Source: an uncultured Hoeflea sp. (GTDB lineage: Bacteria > Pseudomonadota > Alphaproteobacteria > Rhizobiales > Rhizobiaceae). Taken from it: DNA of 64,000 bases. Location: NCBI RefSeq assembly GCF_947501405.1, contig NZ_CANMVK010000003.1:186001-250000 (forward strand). Reading direction: 5' to 3'. The notes under the pieces are model-generated. The model was not told the DNA's origin and searched no databases. It saw only the letters and a list, made by a program, of their open reading frames with translations. How positions within the stretch are numbered: the stretch's first letter is position 1; each line of letters begins with the position of its first letter. This document shows positions 18,723-28,801 of the stretch, piece by piece. The position numbers and the translations under genes were made by a program.

Positions 18723-20336
18723 CTATTCGGCCGCCGCCTTGAAGCCCGGTGCCGCATCGCGCACCGACCCATCGACATGGGCTTCGAATTTCTCGAAATT
18801 GTCGATGAACATGCCAACCAACCGGCTTGCGGCTGCGTCGTAGGCAGTCTTGTCGTTCCAGGTGGAGCGCGGATCGAGAATCGCCGGATCGACGCTGTCG
18901 ACCGCTACAGGAACCGCAAAACCGAAATTCGGGTCGATGCGGAATTCAACGTCATCGAGCGAACCATTGAGAGCCGCGGTCAGCAGCGCGCGGGTGGCCT
19001 TGATCGGCATACGCCGACCCTCGCCGTAAGCGCCACCGGTCCAGCCGGTGTTGACCAGCCAGCAATTGACCTTGTGATCGTTGATCTGGCTGCGCAGCAG
19101 ATCGCCATAGACGGACGGATGCCGGGGCATGAATGGCGCGCCAAAGCAGGTTGAGAACGTGGCTTCGGGCTCGGTGACGCCCTTCTCGGTGCCGGCCACC
19201 TTGGCGGTGTAGCCCGACAGGAAGTGATACATCGCCTGTTCCGGAGTCAGCCGGGCCAGCGGCGGCATCACACCGAAGGCGTCGGCGGTCAACATGATGA
19301 TGTTGTGGGGGTGCCCGGCCCGGCCCGTGGCGCAGGCATTGGGAATGAAATGCAGCGGATAGGCGCAACGGGTGTTTTCGGTCAACGAACCATCGTCGAA
19401 ATCCGGAATTCTGTTGTCATCGAGGACGACGTTCTCAAGCACCGTGCCGAAACGCTCGGTGGTGCCGAAAATTTCCGGCTCGGCCTCGCGTGACAGCCGG
19501 ATGGTCTTGGCGTAGCAGCCACCTTCGAAATTGAAGACGCCATCGGCGCCCCAACCATGTTCGTCATCACCGATCAGCGTGCGGCTGGGATCGGCGGACA
19601 GTGTGGTTTTACCTGTGCCGGAGAGACCGAAAAACACCGCCGTGCCGCCATCGGGCCCGGAATTGGCCGAACAATGCATCGGCATCACGCCCTTCGGCGG
19701 CAGCAGGTAGTTGAGCGCGGTGAACACCGATTTCTTCATTTCGCCCGCATAGGAGGTGCCGCCAATCAGCACCAGGCCGCGTGTCAGGTCGACGGCGATC
19801 ACCGTCTCGCTGCGGCAGCCGTGGCGCGCCGGATCGGCGCGGAAGGAAGGCAGATTGACGATGGTGAGTTGCGGCATGAATTCCGCCAGCGTCGCGCGGT
19901 CGGGCCTGATCAGCAGGTTGCGGATGAAAAGCGCATGCCAGGCATATTCGGTGACAATCCGGGACGGGAGAGCATTGGCCTTGTCGGCGCCGCCGACCAA
20001 ATCCTGCACGAACAAATCGCGGTCAGCGGCATGGGCCATCATGTCGGCATGCAGCGTCTCGAATGCCTCGGGCGTCATCGGCTTGTTGTTGTCCCACCAA
20101 ATCCGGTCTTCGGTCTGGGTGTCGCGGACGACGAACTTGTCCTTGGCCGAGCGGCCTGTGTGCTGACCGGTCAACGCCCTGAGCGCGCCATGAGCGGTCA
20201 GGACCGCTTCGCCCCTTGCCACGGCCAGCTCGATCAATTCGGCTTCATTGAAGTTGAAACGTACCTGACCGGTGGTCTTCAGTCCGCAAAGGTCGAGACC
20301 GGCCGACGGGTTGTGTACTCCCAAATCCTCATTCAT
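18723..20336 (-). CDS. pckA: Phosphoenolpyruvate carboxykinase (ATP)
   Basis: The product has 537 residues. This gluconeogenic enzyme converts oxaloacetate and ATP to PEP. Visible are the phosphate-binding [11 protein letters not shown] near residue 237, the metal and substrate block L-I-G-D-D-E-H-G-W, and R-T-G-R-S-A-K-D-K near residue 61. It is divergent from chvI across 346 bp. A hairpin CCGGTCCC/GGGACCGG at 18665-18691, without a T run, lies downstream. Confidence 0.97.
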   Translation of the reverse strand: MNEDLGVHNPSAGLDLCGLKTTGQVRFNFNEAELIELAVARGEAVLTAHGALRALTGQHTGRSAKDKFVVRDTQTEDRIWWDNNKPMTPEAFETLHADMMAHAADRDLFVQDLVGGADKANALPSRIVTEYAWHALFIRNLLIRPDRATLAEFMPQLTIVNLPSFRADPARHGCRSETVIAVDLTRGLVLIGGTSYAGEMKKSVFTALNYLLPPKGVMPMHCSANSGPDGGTAVFFGLSGTGKTTLSADPSRTLIGDDEHGWGADGVFNFEGGCYAKTIRLSREAEPEIFGTTERFGTVLENVVLDDNRIPDFDDGSLTENTRCAYPLHFIPNACATGRAGHPHNIIMLTADAFGVMPPLARLTPEQAMYHFLSGYTAKVAGTEKGVTEPEATFSTCFGAPFMPRHPSVYGDLLRSQINDHKVNCWLVNTGWTGGAYGEGRRMPIKATRALLTAALNGSLDDVEFRIDPNFGFAVPVAVDSVDPAILDPRSTWNDKTAYDAAASRLVGMFIDNFEKFEAHVDGSVRDAAPGFKAAAE

Positions 20337-20682
20337 TTCGGATTCCTTATTCTTTCAGGCGCGGGACAGGTTCAAATTCCGCGGGACCATAGGGGCGTGA
20401 AATTTAAAAAACAACAAACAATTCGTCGAATACTTAATGAAATCAAAGTATTAATCGATTTAAAAAATGCCGATATAATTTCAATCGGTTCAATTGTCGG
20501 CCGCCGGGAGTGCCTGGACAATGAGGGAATGACACGATAGGCGTTCTGTGCCACATTTTGTTCTTACTTTATCCTCATGGACGTTGCGGACAACGCACGG
20601 CCGGGACGCGGGAACTGGTTCGGGCCGGGCGTAAGCGGGGGCGCTTCCCAAAGGAACCCTGACCATGATGGAGACGACTACC
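20337..20682. promoter_or_regulatory. Divergent pckA / chvI promoter region
   Basis: This 346-bp gene-free stretch should hold both promoters. The part from about 20400 to 20500 is strikingly AT-rich against the rest of the window, with runs such as TTTAAAAAATG and an inverted repeat CCGAT/ATCGG around 20473-20491. No open frame here looks coding. ChvI lies 24 bp after an AAAGGAACC ribosome-site-like stretch. I could not identify a specific operator. Confidence 0.55.
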
Positions 20683-21396
20683 ATGCAAACAATCGCGCTC
20701 GTCGACGACGACCGCAACATCCTTACCTCGGTTTCGATCGCGCTCGAAGCCGAAGGGTATCGTGTTGAAACCTACACCGACGGCGCCTCCGCGCTTGATG
20801 GTTTGCTGGCCCGTCCGCCGCAGATGGCAATCTTCGACATCAAGATGCCGCGTATGGACGGCATGGAGCTGTTACGGCGGCTGCGGCAAAAATCCGACGT
20901 TCCGGTGATCTTCCTGACCTCCAAGGATGAGGAAATCGACGAATTGTTCGGGCTCAAGATGGGCGCTGACGATTTCATCACCAAGCCGTTTTCGCAGCGG
21001 CTTTTAGTCGAGCGCGTCAAGGCGGTGATGCGCCGGGCCGCAAACCGCGAGGCTGCCGCAGCCCCCGGCCGGGCCACAGCGACACCGACCAAATCGCTCG
21101 AGCGGGGCAATCTGGTGATGGATCAGGAGCGCCACACCTGCACCTGGAAAAATGAACCGGTGACGCTGACCGTGACCGAATTCCTCATTCTGCAGTCGCT
21201 GGCGCAGCGGCCCGGCGTGGTCAAAAGCCGCGACGCGCTGATGGACGCCGCCTATGACGAACAGGTTTATGTCGATGACCGCACCATCGACAGCCACATC
21301 AAGCGGCTGCGCAAGAAGTTCAAGATGGTCGACGACGATTTCGACATGATCGAAACGCTTTATGGCGTAGGATACCGCTTTCGCGAAGCCGCGTAA
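20683..21396 (+). CDS. chvI: Response regulator ChvI
   Basis: The product has 237 residues. This OmpR-type regulator has a receiver domain (acidic D8-D10, phospho-acceptor Asp52 in [10 protein letters not shown], Lys in F-I-T-K-P-F-S) and a winged-helix DNA-binding domain ending in G-V-G-Y-R-F-R-E. Near-identical to what I recall of Sinorhizobium/Agrobacterium ChvI, which controls envelope, acid and exopolysaccharide responses. The ATG giving [10 protein letters not shown] is chosen over one 18 bp upstream. It is followed by its kinase gene. Confidence 0.96.
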   Translation: MQTIALVDDDRNILTSVSIALEAEGYRVETYTDGASALDGLLARPPQMAIFDIKMPRMDGMELLRRLRQKSDVPVIFLTSKDEEIDELFGLKMGADDFITKPFSQRLLVERVKAVMRRAANREAAAAPGRATATPTKSLERGNLVMDQERHTCTWKNEPVTLTVTEFLILQSLAQRPGVVKSRDALMDAAYDEQVYVDDRTIDSHIKRLRKKFKMVDDDFDMIETLYGVGYRFREAA

Positions 21397-21446
21397 GCCG
21401 GCGGGCCCGCCTTCCAACAGTCCGCGTTCGGCGCGGCGAGAGCGAC

Positions 21447-23231
21447 ATGGCGATTGAAACGGATGAAAATGTGAGCGGCGAAGCCGGCGCACCGGCTGCC
21501 GCCAATCGCGACAAAAGCTGGGTTCATCCGGTGACCCTGGTGCGCCGGATCTTCGGCAATCTGATTTTCTCGAGCCTGACGCGCCGGATCCTGTTTCTCA
21601 ACCTCGCGGCGCTGATCGTGCTGGTCTCGGGGATACTCTATCTCAACCAGTTCCGTGAGGGCCTGATCGACGCGCGCGTCGAAAGCCTTCTGACCCAGGG
21701 CGAGATCATCGCCGGCGCAGTGGCCGCGTCAGCCAGCGTTGACACCAATTCGATCACCATCGATCCGGAAAAACTGCTTGAACTGCAGGCGGGGCAGACG
21801 ATTTCGCCGACCAACTCGAATGAGGATCTGGAGTTTCCAATCAATCCCGAGCGGGTCGCCCCGGTGCTCAGGCGGCTGATATCGCCGACCCGCACCCGCG
21901 CCCGGATCTATGATGACGACGCAAGCCTCATACTCGATTCGCGCTATCTCTACAGCAGCGGTCAGGTCCTCAGATATGATCTGCCTTCGCCGGACGCCAG
22001 TTCCCAAAGCCTGACGGAAACCTTTACCGCCTGGTTCAACCGGTTCTTCCAGCGCTCCGATCTGCCGCTCTATCGCGAGCCGCCCGGGGCCGACGGTTCG
22101 ATCTATCCCGAAGTCATGAATGCGCTGACCGGCGGCCGCGGCGCGGTGGTGCGGATGACCGAAGCCGGAGAACTGATCGTGTCCGTTGCGGTGCCGGTAC
22201 AGCGGTTCCGGGCGGTTTTGGGGGTGCTGCTTTTGTCCACCCAGGCCGGCGACATCGACAAGATCGTGCATGCCGAACGGCTGGCCATTTTCCGGGTGTT
22301 CGGGGTCGCGGCCATGGTCACGATCGTGCTGTCGCTGCTTTTGGCAAGCACCATCGCCACGCCCTTGCGCCGGCTTTCGGCAGCGGCGGTGCGGGTGCGG
22401 CGTGGCGCCAAGGCGCGTGAAGAAATTCCGGATTTCTCCGATCGTCAGGACGAGATCGGCAATCTGTCGGTCGCACTGCGCGACATGACCAATGCGCTTT
22501 ATGACCGGATCGCCGCGATCGAGAGCTTCGCCGCCGATGTCAGCCATGAGCTCAAGAACCCGCTGACATCCTTGCGTAGTGCGGTGGAAACCCTGCCGCT
22601 GGCCCGCAACGAGCAATCGCGCAAGCGGCTGATGGATGTCATCCAGCACGATGTCCGCCGCATGGACCGGCTGATCAGCGACATTTCAGACGCCTCGCGG
22701 CTGGATGCGGAACTGGCGCGCCAGGACGGCACAACGGTGGATATGCGGGTGCTGCTCACCGATCTTGTGGAGATCGCACGGCAGGTCAGGGCCGGCAACA
22801 AAACCGCGGAGATCGATCTGAAAATCGACACCCGTGTTCGCGACAAGGCCGCGTTCCGTGTGCTCGGGCATGATCTTCGAATCGGTCAGGTGGTGACCAA
22901 CCTGATTGAAAACGCCCGTTCCTTCGTTCCCGAGACCGGTGGCCTGATCAAGGTCCGGCTGACCCGGCATCGCGGCTCCGTGCAGGTGCTGGTCGAGGAC
23001 AATGGTCCGGGCATCCGCGCCGAGGAGATCGAGCGGGTGTTCGAGCGGTTTTACACCGACCGGCCGGAGGGCGAGGATTTTGGCCAGAACTCCGGTCTCG
23101 GCCTGTCGATCAGCCGGCAGATCATCGAAGCTCATGGCGGCACGCTGACAGCGGAAAACATCCCCGGCCCCGTACCCGGCGCCTGGGCCGGAGCACGTTT
23201 CATCATCAAGTTGCCAGCGGACAGTCCATGA
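21447..23231 (+). CDS. chvG: Sensor histidine kinase ChvG (ExoS)
   Basis: The product has 594 residues. It is a membrane kinase with one transmembrane helix near residues 48-68, a periplasmic sensor of about 220 residues, a second helix near 285-305, then HAMP, a DHp domain with A-A-D-V-S-H-E-L-K-N-P-L (His367) and an ATPase domain with V-E-D-N-G-P-G-I and G-L-G-L-S-I-S-R. In rhizobia its partner is ChvI and its activity is held in check by periplasmic ExoR. The stop overlaps the hprK start (ATGA). Confidence 0.96.
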   Translation: MAIETDENVSGEAGAPAAANRDKSWVHPVTLVRRIFGNLIFSSLTRRILFLNLAALIVLVSGILYLNQFREGLIDARVESLLTQGEIIAGAVAASASVDTNSITIDPEKLLELQAGQTISPTNSNEDLEFPINPERVAPVLRRLISPTRTRARIYDDDASLILDSRYLYSSGQVLRYDLPSPDASSQSLTETFTAWFNRFFQRSDLPLYREPPGADGSIYPEVMNALTGGRGAVVRMTEAGELIVSVAVPVQRFRAVLGVLLLSTQAGDIDKIVHAERLAIFRVFGVAAMVTIVLSLLLASTIATPLRRLSAAAVRVRRGAKAREEIPDFSDRQDEIGNLSVALRDMTNALYDRIAAIESFAADVSHELKNPLTSLRSAVETLPLARNEQSRKRLMDVIQHDVRRMDRLISDISDASRLDAELARQDGTTVDMRVLLTDLVEIARQVRAGNKTAEIDLKIDTRVRDKAAFRVLGHDLRIGQVVTNLIENARSFVPETGGLIKVRLTRHRGSVQVLVEDNGPGIRAEEIERVFERFYTDRPEGEDFGQNSGLGLSISRQIIEAHGGTLTAENIPGPVPGAWAGARFIIKLPADSP

Positions 23232-23698
23232 CAGGCGCAGACGCAGGCGGGGCGACGACCGAACACGCCACCGCGATCGTGGTGGGGCAAACCGGCCTTC
23301 TGTTCATCGGCGCATCGGGCGCGGGCAAGAGCAGCACCGCCTTCGCCTGCCTGAATGCAGCGATAAGGCGCGGCTGGAACGCGGCGCTGATTGCGGATGA
23401 CCGCACCCGGCTGAATGCGCACAGCGGGCGTTTGATCGCCAGTTGCCCGGCGCCGCTTCGCGGCCTGATCGAAATTCGCGGAACTGGTCTTTTGCGGATG
23501 CGGCGTCTCGACCGCGCGGTGATGCATCTGGCCGTGGCGCCCGGCGAACCGTCAGCGGACTCCCGACTGCCGGCCGAGAGCGAAACCTTCGCCCACCAGG
23601 GGACCGAGCTGCCGCTTCTGCGCCTGTGGCGGAATGGCGCAGTTGATCCGTTATCGGCCTTGTGTGCGCTGCGGCCTGACTGTTTTTTCGGCAATTGA
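23228..23698 (+). CDS. hprK: HPr kinase/phosphorylase, short alphaproteobacterial form
   Basis: The product has 156 residues: the C-terminal catalytic half only of Firmicutes HprK. P-loop G-A-S-G-A-G-K-S-S lies near residue 29, followed by A-L-I-A-D-D-R-T. It modifies a serine of HPr. The gene overlaps chvG, so a two-component system and a PTS-output control protein are co-transcribed, as in other Rhizobiales. The following gap of 156 bp to the EIIA gene shows no clear signal. Confidence 0.9.
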   Translation: MTGADAGGATTEHATAIVVGQTGLLFIGASGAGKSSTAFACLNAAIRRGWNAALIADDRTRLNAHSGRLIASCPAPLRGLIEIRGTGLLRMRRLDRAVMHLAVAPGEPSADSRLPAESETFAHQGTELPLLRLWRNGAVDPLSALCALRPDCFFGN

Positions 23699-23854
23699 TC
23701 GGTTTCCCCGTAGCAATTGCCTGCTTTTCGACGTTTTTTGGCTTGAACTTCGCCATCATCTGTCCAAGATGATTTTTCGAGTTGTTCGCAAGTGCGAAGA
23801 CATCGGTTCGGCCTGAGGCTGGACCCGGACGCGCCACAGGCCGCTGGAGGCAAA

Positions 23855-24256
23855 ATGATCGGATTGGTGCTTGTCACCCATGGCAAGCTCGCTGAAGAGT
23901 TCCGGCATGCCCTGGAGCATGTGGTAGGGCCGCAAAGCGCGCTGGAAACCGTGTGCATCGGACCAGAAGACGATATGGATCAGCGCCGGATGGATATCGT
24001 CGGCGCCGTGTCGCGGGTCGAAAGCGGCCAGGGCGTGATCATTTTGACCGACATGTTCGGCGGCACCCCCTCAAACCTGTCGATTTCGGTGATGGATTCG
24101 GGCCGGATCGAGGTGATCGCCGGCGTCAATCTGCCGATGTTGATCAAGCTTGCGGGCGTTCGCGGCTCCAACGACATGCAGAGTTCGCTGGAACAGGCCC
24201 AGGATGCGGGCCGCAAATACATCAATGTCGCAAGCCGTCTGCTGACCGGAAAATGA
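23855..24256 (+). CDS. PTS EIIA component, mannose family (ManX/EIIA-Man type)
   Basis: The product has 133 residues. The phosphorylated His9 lies in L-V-T-H-G-K-L-A; later L-T-D-M-F-G-G-T-P-S-N is the EIIA-Man signature. No EIIB or EIIC sugar-transport partner is present, so this is the regulatory PTS typical of alphaproteobacteria. It follows hprK and overlaps the HPr gene (ATGA). EI (ptsP) would lie elsewhere. Confidence 0.93.
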   Translation: MIGLVLVTHGKLAEEFRHALEHVVGPQSALETVCIGPEDDMDQRRMDIVGAVSRVESGQGVIILTDMFGGTPSNLSISVMDSGRIEVIAGVNLPMLIKLAGVRGSNDMQSSLEQAQDAGRKYINVASRLLTGK

Positions 24257-24540
24257 CCGCAAGTTCCGCCATGCTGTCGCGATCGCTGATGATCGTCAAC
24301 AAGCGCGGGCTGCATGCGCGCGCCTCGGCCCGCTTCGTCCAGACCGTGGGGGGATATGACGCTAAGGTCCGGGTGACGCGGGAAGGCTCGACCGTGGGCG
24401 GCACCTCGATCATGGGGCTGATGATGCTTGCGGCCAGCCCCGGTTGCTCGATCCTGGTGGAGGCCGAAGGCGACCAGGCCGAGCAGGTGCTTGACGCGCT
24501 TGAGGAGTTGGTGGCTGACCGGTTCGGCGAAGGCGAATAA
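24253..24540 (+). CDS. Phosphocarrier protein HPr
   Basis: The product has 95 residues. The active His21 lies in N-K-R-G-L-H-A-R-A-S-A. A regulatory serine candidate for HprK lies in G-G-T-S-I-M-G-L-M. It overlaps the EIIA gene by four bases, so the two are made together. The ATG at 24253 gives a slightly long N-terminus; alternatives at Met7 or Met13 are possible. Confidence 0.94.
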   Translation: MTASSAMLSRSLMIVNKRGLHARASARFVQTVGGYDAKVRVTREGSTVGGTSIMGLMMLAASPGCSILVEAEGDQAEQVLDALEELVADRFGEGE

Positions 24541-24548
24541 GACCCAAC

Positions 24549-24568
24549 ACATAAAGACATCTTTATGT
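24549..24568 (+). promoter_or_regulatory. Palindromic operator upstream of ahcY, SahR/SamR-like
   Basis: The 20-bp sequence ACATAAAGACATCTTTATGT is an inverted repeat with eight-base arms ACATAAAG/CTTTATGT around a four-base centre. It lies about 93 bp before the ahcY ATG. From memory, proteobacterial methionine-cycle genes including ahcY are controlled by ArsR-type regulators SahR and SamR at AT-rich palindromes of this kind. Assignment to either is inference. Confidence 0.6.
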
Positions 24569-24660
24569 CCTGTTGCCTGTCGCGGCGTTTCCTGCTAAGG
24601 CAGCGCCCACGTAAACACAGCCGGATCCGCCCGGAGCCGGCAAACCCGTGGGAAAACACT

Positions 24661-26058
24661 ATGACAGCACAAGATTATGTGGTCGCCGATATCTCGTTGG
24701 CCGATTTTGGCCGCAAGGAACTCGACATCGCCGAGACCGAGATGCCCGGCCTGATGGCGCTGCGCGAGGAATACGGCACGAGCCAGCCGCTCAAGGGCGC
24801 GCGGATCGCCGGATCGCTGCACATGACAATTCAGACGGCTGTGCTGATCGAGACGCTCAAGGCGCTGGGCGCGGATGTGCGCTGGGCCTCGTGCAACATC
24901 TATTCGACCCAGGACCATGCCGCCGCAGCCATTGCCGCGGGCGGCACGCCGGTGTTTGCGATCAAGGGCGAGACGCTCGAGGAATACTGGTCGTACACCG
25001 ACAAGATTTTCCAGTTCTCCGAAGGCACCTGCAACATGATCCTCGATGATGGCGGCGACGCCACCATGTATGTGCTGATCGGGGCACGGGTCGAGGAAGG
25101 CGAGACGGATCTGATCGAAACGCCGACATCGGAAGAAGAAGAATACCTGTTCGCGCAGATAAAGAAGCGGCTCAAGGAAAGCCCGGGCTGGTTCGTCAAG
25201 CAGCGCCACGCGATCAAGGGCGTCTCCGAAGAGACCACCACCGGCGTGCACCGGCTCTACAAGATGATGGAAAAGGGCCAGCTCCCCTTCCCGGCCTTCA
25301 ACGTCAATGATTCGGTGACCAAATCGAAATTCGACAACAAGTATGGCTGCAAGGAATCGCTGGTCGACGGCATTCGCCGCGCCACCGACACCATGATGGC
25401 CGGCAAGGTTGCCGTGGTCTGCGGCTATGGCGATGTCGGCAAGGGCTCGGCCGCGTCGCTAAGCGGCGCCGGCGCCCGGGTCAAGGTCACCGAGATCGAC
25501 CCGATCTGCGCGCTGCAGGCGGCGATGGACGGTTTTGAAGTGGTGACACTGGACGACGTGGTGAGCTCCGCCGACATCTTCATCACCACCACCGGCAACA
25601 AGGACGTGATCCGGCTTGAGCACATGCGCGACATGAAGGACATGGCGATCGTCGGCAATATCGGCCACTTCGACAACGAGATTCAGGTGGCGGCGCTGAA
25701 GAACCACAAATGGACCAACATCAAGGATCAGGTCGACATGGTCGAGATGCCCTCGGGCAACCGCATGATCCTTCTGAGCCAGGGCCGCCTGCTCAATCTG
25801 GGCAATGCCACCGGCCATCCGAGCTTCGTGATGTCGGCGTCGTTCACCAACCAGGTGCTCGCGCAGATGGAATTGTGGACCAAGGGCGACGACTACGACA
25901 ACAAGGTCTATGTGCTGCCCAAACACCTCGATGAGAAGGTGGCACGGCTGCATCTCGACAAGATTGGCGCCAAGCTGACCAGCCTTGAGCCCGAGCAGGC
26001 CGACTATATCGGCGTGACAGTCGAGGGTCCGTTCAAGCCGGAACACTACAGGTACTGA
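24661..26058 (+). CDS. ahcY: Adenosylhomocysteinase
   Basis: The product has 465 residues. It splits S-adenosylhomocysteine to adenosine and homocysteine, relieving product inhibition of methyltransferases. Family landmarks: [20 protein letters not shown], the [15 protein letters not shown] block, the NAD loop [11 protein letters not shown], and the C-terminal K-P-E-H-Y-R-Y. It contains the extra 40-residue insertion common in bacterial forms. The ATG at 24661 matches the family length. Confidence 0.98.
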   Translation: MTAQDYVVADISLADFGRKELDIAETEMPGLMALREEYGTSQPLKGARIAGSLHMTIQTAVLIETLKALGADVRWASCNIYSTQDHAAAAIAAGGTPVFAIKGETLEEYWSYTDKIFQFSEGTCNMILDDGGDATMYVLIGARVEEGETDLIETPTSEEEEYLFAQIKKRLKESPGWFVKQRHAIKGVSEETTTGVHRLYKMMEKGQLPFPAFNVNDSVTKSKFDNKYGCKESLVDGIRRATDTMMAGKVAVVCGYGDVGKGSAASLSGAGARVKVTEIDPICALQAAMDGFEVVTLDDVVSSADIFITTTGNKDVIRLEHMRDMKDMAIVGNIGHFDNEIQVAALKNHKWTNIKDQVDMVEMPSGNRMILLSQGRLLNLGNATGHPSFVMSASFTNQVLAQMELWTKGDDYDNKVYVLPKHLDEKVARLHLDKIGAKLTSLEPEQADYIGVTVEGPFKPEHYRY

Positions 26059-26089
26059 TTTTCAGCCCACTACCCACAAGATATTGATG

Positions 26090-26124
26090 CCGCCTCCTTG
26101 ACAACAAGGAGGCGGTTTCTTTTT
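26090..26124 (+). terminator. Intrinsic terminator of ahcY
   Basis: An eleven-base stem CCGCCTCCTTG/CAAGGAGGCGG with ACAA loop is followed by TTTCTTTTT. It starts 31 bp after the ahcY stop and lies before divL. Confidence 0.9.
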
Positions 26125-26251
26125 GCGGCCTTTCCCCTTCACCGTGATTCGCGAAGCCTGTATGTTTTAAGCTGATGATTCGCTCTCGCGGTGTGGCGGC
26201 GTGACGGGTGGATCGGCGATGTCTTGTCAAACATGCGGCGAGGGGACGGAC

Positions 26252-28795
26252 ATGCCGGAGACGGCGGATTCACACGGACACTCTGAGAGGTCTGGTTCCG
26301 GGCGGGCTTTGGCGAGCGGCCTCAGACACAATTTTGGAAAACTCCTCTCGGGAACGATGCTTCTTGGAAGCGGCATGATCGCCTGTGCGACACAGGCGCT
26401 CGCGCAGACATCCGCGCCCGAACCGGCCGGCGGCTTTAACATCTCCTCTCTCGAAGTGGTCAATTTCGCCATGGTGATCGGCGCCATATCGGCGGCGATG
26501 ATTTCAGCAATCTGGCTGATCCGCGAGCGCGGCAAGATCGACACGGAAAACGCCGGCCTGCGCGCGGCACTGGCCGACGCCAACGCCCGGTTGTCGCGCT
26601 ATCAGGCGCTGATCGTGGATCGCGACCGGCAGATCGTGGTCTGGGACGGCGTCGGCATTCCCGCCGAGGTTCTCGGCAATTTGTCGCCGGAAACCGGTGC
26701 GCCGCAGCGCCCGGCGGAATTTCTTGCCTTCGGCCGCTGGCTGGAGGCGCGATCGGCGGCCGCACTTGACGAGGCGATAGACCGGCTGCGGGCCCAGGCT
26801 GAGCGGTTCGACCTTATTGTGGAAACCGTGCGCGGCCAGGTGATCGAAGCCCAGGGACGGGTGTCGGGCGGGCGCGCCTTCGTGCGCTTCGTGACGCTGT
26901 CCAATGTCCGCGCTGAACTGGCGGAACTGAAGACCGAGCGCGACCGCTTGATGGCATCGCTCGACACGTTCCAGGCACTGATGGACGTCATCGACATGCC
27001 GGTGTGGCTCAGAGGCCCGGACGCCAAATTGCTGTGGGTCAACAATGCCTATCTGCGCGCGGTGGAGACCGATGAGCGCAGCGATGCGCTTGATCGCGGC
27101 ATCGAACTGTTGGGCGTGGCCGCGCGGGAGAAGATCCGCGCATCGGCGACCCCGGAACGGCCCTTTCTCGACAAGGTCTCGACCGTTATCCACGGCCACC
27201 GCCGGTTCCTCGAAGTCGCCGATGTCAAGACCGTTGCCGGTCACGCCGGGCTGGCGCTGGATGTCTCGGTGGAAGAAGATCTGCGCGAGGAGCTTCAACG
27301 AACGATCCGGAGCCATGCGGAAACGCTTGATCATCTGGCGACGCCGGTGGCCATCTTCGACCGCGACCAGCGGCTGCAGTTTCACAATCAGGCCTTTCAG
27401 CAGCTTTGGGAACTCGACACGCCGTTCCTGGCGCGGCGGCCGGACAATGGCGAGTTTCTCGAGCGGCTTCGCACCGATGGCAAGCTGCCCGAGCCGCATG
27501 CCTGGCGCGACTGGAAGGAGCAGGTGCTGTCGGTCTACCGCTCGGTCGATGCAACACCGCATCTTTGGCACCTGCCGGACGGTCAGACGCTCAATGTCTT
27601 TGCCAACGCCCACCCGCAGGGCGGCGTAACCTGGGTGTTCGAGAATCTGACCGAAAAGGTCGATCTGGAGACCAAGTACAACACGCTTGTGCAGGTGCAG
27701 GGCGAAACCATCGATCACCTTGCCGAAGGCGTCGCTGTGTTCGGTCCCGACGGCAAAATCCGGCTGTCCAATCCGTCTTTCCGCGCTTTGTGGGGCCTGA
27801 ACGAGGAGGATGTGGCGCCCGGCGTTCACATTCGTGACATTGCCGCGGCCTGCGAGCCTTCCCATGGTGAACCCGATGGCTGGAAACTGTTCGCCGGCGA
27901 AATCACCTCCTTTGAGGAAGAACGCCGCAGCCGCGAGGGCCGCATCGAGCTCGCCACCGGTCTGATTCTCGATTACGCCACGGTGCCGCTTCCCAACGGC
28001 CAAACCATGATCGCCTTTGTCAATGTGACCGACAGCGTTGGCGCCGAGCGTATGCTGACCGAGAAGAATGAGGCGCTGCGAAAGGCCGATGCGCTCAAGA
28101 ATGATTTCGTTCAGCACGTCTCCTATGAATTGCGGTCGCCGCTGACCAACATTATCGGTTTCACCGACCTGCTCAAGACACCGGGCATTGGCGATCTCAA
28201 TGAGCGCCAGACCGAATATCTCGACCATATCTCGACATCGTCTTCGGTGTTGCTGACCATCGTCAACGATATTCTCGATCTGGCCACCGTCGACGCCGGG
28301 ATCATGCGGCTTGACGCCGGCGTGGTGGACATCGCGCGGCTGTTTGCCGACGCCGCGGAGCAGATCTCCGATCGTCTCAAGGAAAACGACCTGAAACTGG
28401 AGATCGACACGGCTCAGGCGCCAGCCGAGATGATCGGCGATTATCAGCGGCTCAAGCAGATCCTGTTCAAACTGCTGATGAATGCCGCCAATTTTGCGCC
28501 TGACGGCACAGTGGTGCAGCTCGGCTGCATCCGAGATGGGGACAGCATCATCTTCTCGGTAGCGGATTCGGGCCCGGGGATTCCCGAAGAGGCGCGCCAG
28601 GATGTGTTCGCCCGGTTCGAGACCCATGGCCAGAGCGGCCGCCGGCGCGGTGCGGGCCTGGGGCTATCGATCGTCCAGAGCTTTGTCGGCCTGCACGATG
28701 GCGATGTCTCGGTAGAAAGTGGCGAAGGCGGCGGTGCGAAGATCCTGTGCAGGTTTCCCGCCGACCGGCCGCTGGCGCGCGACGCGGCAGAGTGA
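26252..28795 (+). CDS. divL: DivL: PAS-containing pseudo-histidine kinase, Tyr in place of His
   Basis: The product has 847 residues. After a cytoplasmic start come hydrophobic segments near residues 30-50 and 70-90, several PAS-like repeats (about 215-600), a DHp domain and an ATPase domain (N-A-A-N-F-A-P-D-G, V-A-D-S-G-P-G-I, G-A-G-L-G-L-S-I-V). In the H box the sequence is H-V-S-Y-E-L-R-S-P-L: Tyr625 replaces the phospho-acceptor histidine. That substitution defines Caulobacter DivL, which steers CckA-CtrA cell-cycle signalling. The ATG at 26252 follows GAGGGGAC; further in-frame ATGs upstream exist. It follows ahcY, a neighbourhood I also recall from Agrobacterium. Confidence 0.93.
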   Translation: MPETADSHGHSERSGSGRALASGLRHNFGKLLSGTMLLGSGMIACATQALAQTSAPEPAGGFNISSLEVVNFAMVIGAISAAMISAIWLIRERGKIDTENAGLRAALADANARLSRYQALIVDRDRQIVVWDGVGIPAEVLGNLSPETGAPQRPAEFLAFGRWLEARSAAALDEAIDRLRAQAERFDLIVETVRGQVIEAQGRVSGGRAFVRFVTLSNVRAELAELKTERDRLMASLDTFQALMDVIDMPVWLRGPDAKLLWVNNAYLRAVETDERSDALDRGIELLGVAAREKIRASATPERPFLDKVSTVIHGHRRFLEVADVKTVAGHAGLALDVSVEEDLREELQRTIRSHAETLDHLATPVAIFDRDQRLQFHNQAFQQLWELDTPFLARRPDNGEFLERLRTDGKLPEPHAWRDWKEQVLSVYRSVDATPHLWHLPDGQTLNVFANAHPQGGVTWVFENLTEKVDLETKYNTLVQVQGETIDHLAEGVAVFGPDGKIRLSNPSFRALWGLNEEDVAPGVHIRDIAAACEPSHGEPDGWKLFAGEITSFEEERRSREGRIELATGLILDYATVPLPNGQTMIAFVNVTDSVGAERMLTEKNEALRKADALKNDFVQHVSYELRSPLTNIIGFTDLLKTPGIGDLNERQTEYLDHISTSSSVLLTIVNDILDLATVDAGIMRLDAGVVDIARLFADAAEQISDRLKENDLKLEIDTAQAPAEMIGDYQRLKQILFKLLMNAANFAPDGTVVQLGCIRDGDSIIFSVADSGPGIPEEARQDVFARFETHGQSGRRRGAGLGLSIVQSFVGLHDGDVSVESGEGGGAKILCRFPADRPLARDAAE

Positions 28796-28801
28796 GCCCC
28801 G

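Noticed and set aside
24541-24660. A SAM- or SAH-type riboswitch upstream of ahcY
   Set aside because: The leader is short and I could not fold the conserved pairing of SAM-II or SAH riboswitches. The palindromic protein operator explains the region better.
26504-28627. A 707-codon open frame antisense to divL, and similar long antisense frames at 52583-54415 and 54217-55728
   Set aside because: They lie opposite genes with clear domains. High GC at third positions keeps the antisense frame open, and their products show no motif and odd composition (His/Gln/Arg rich).
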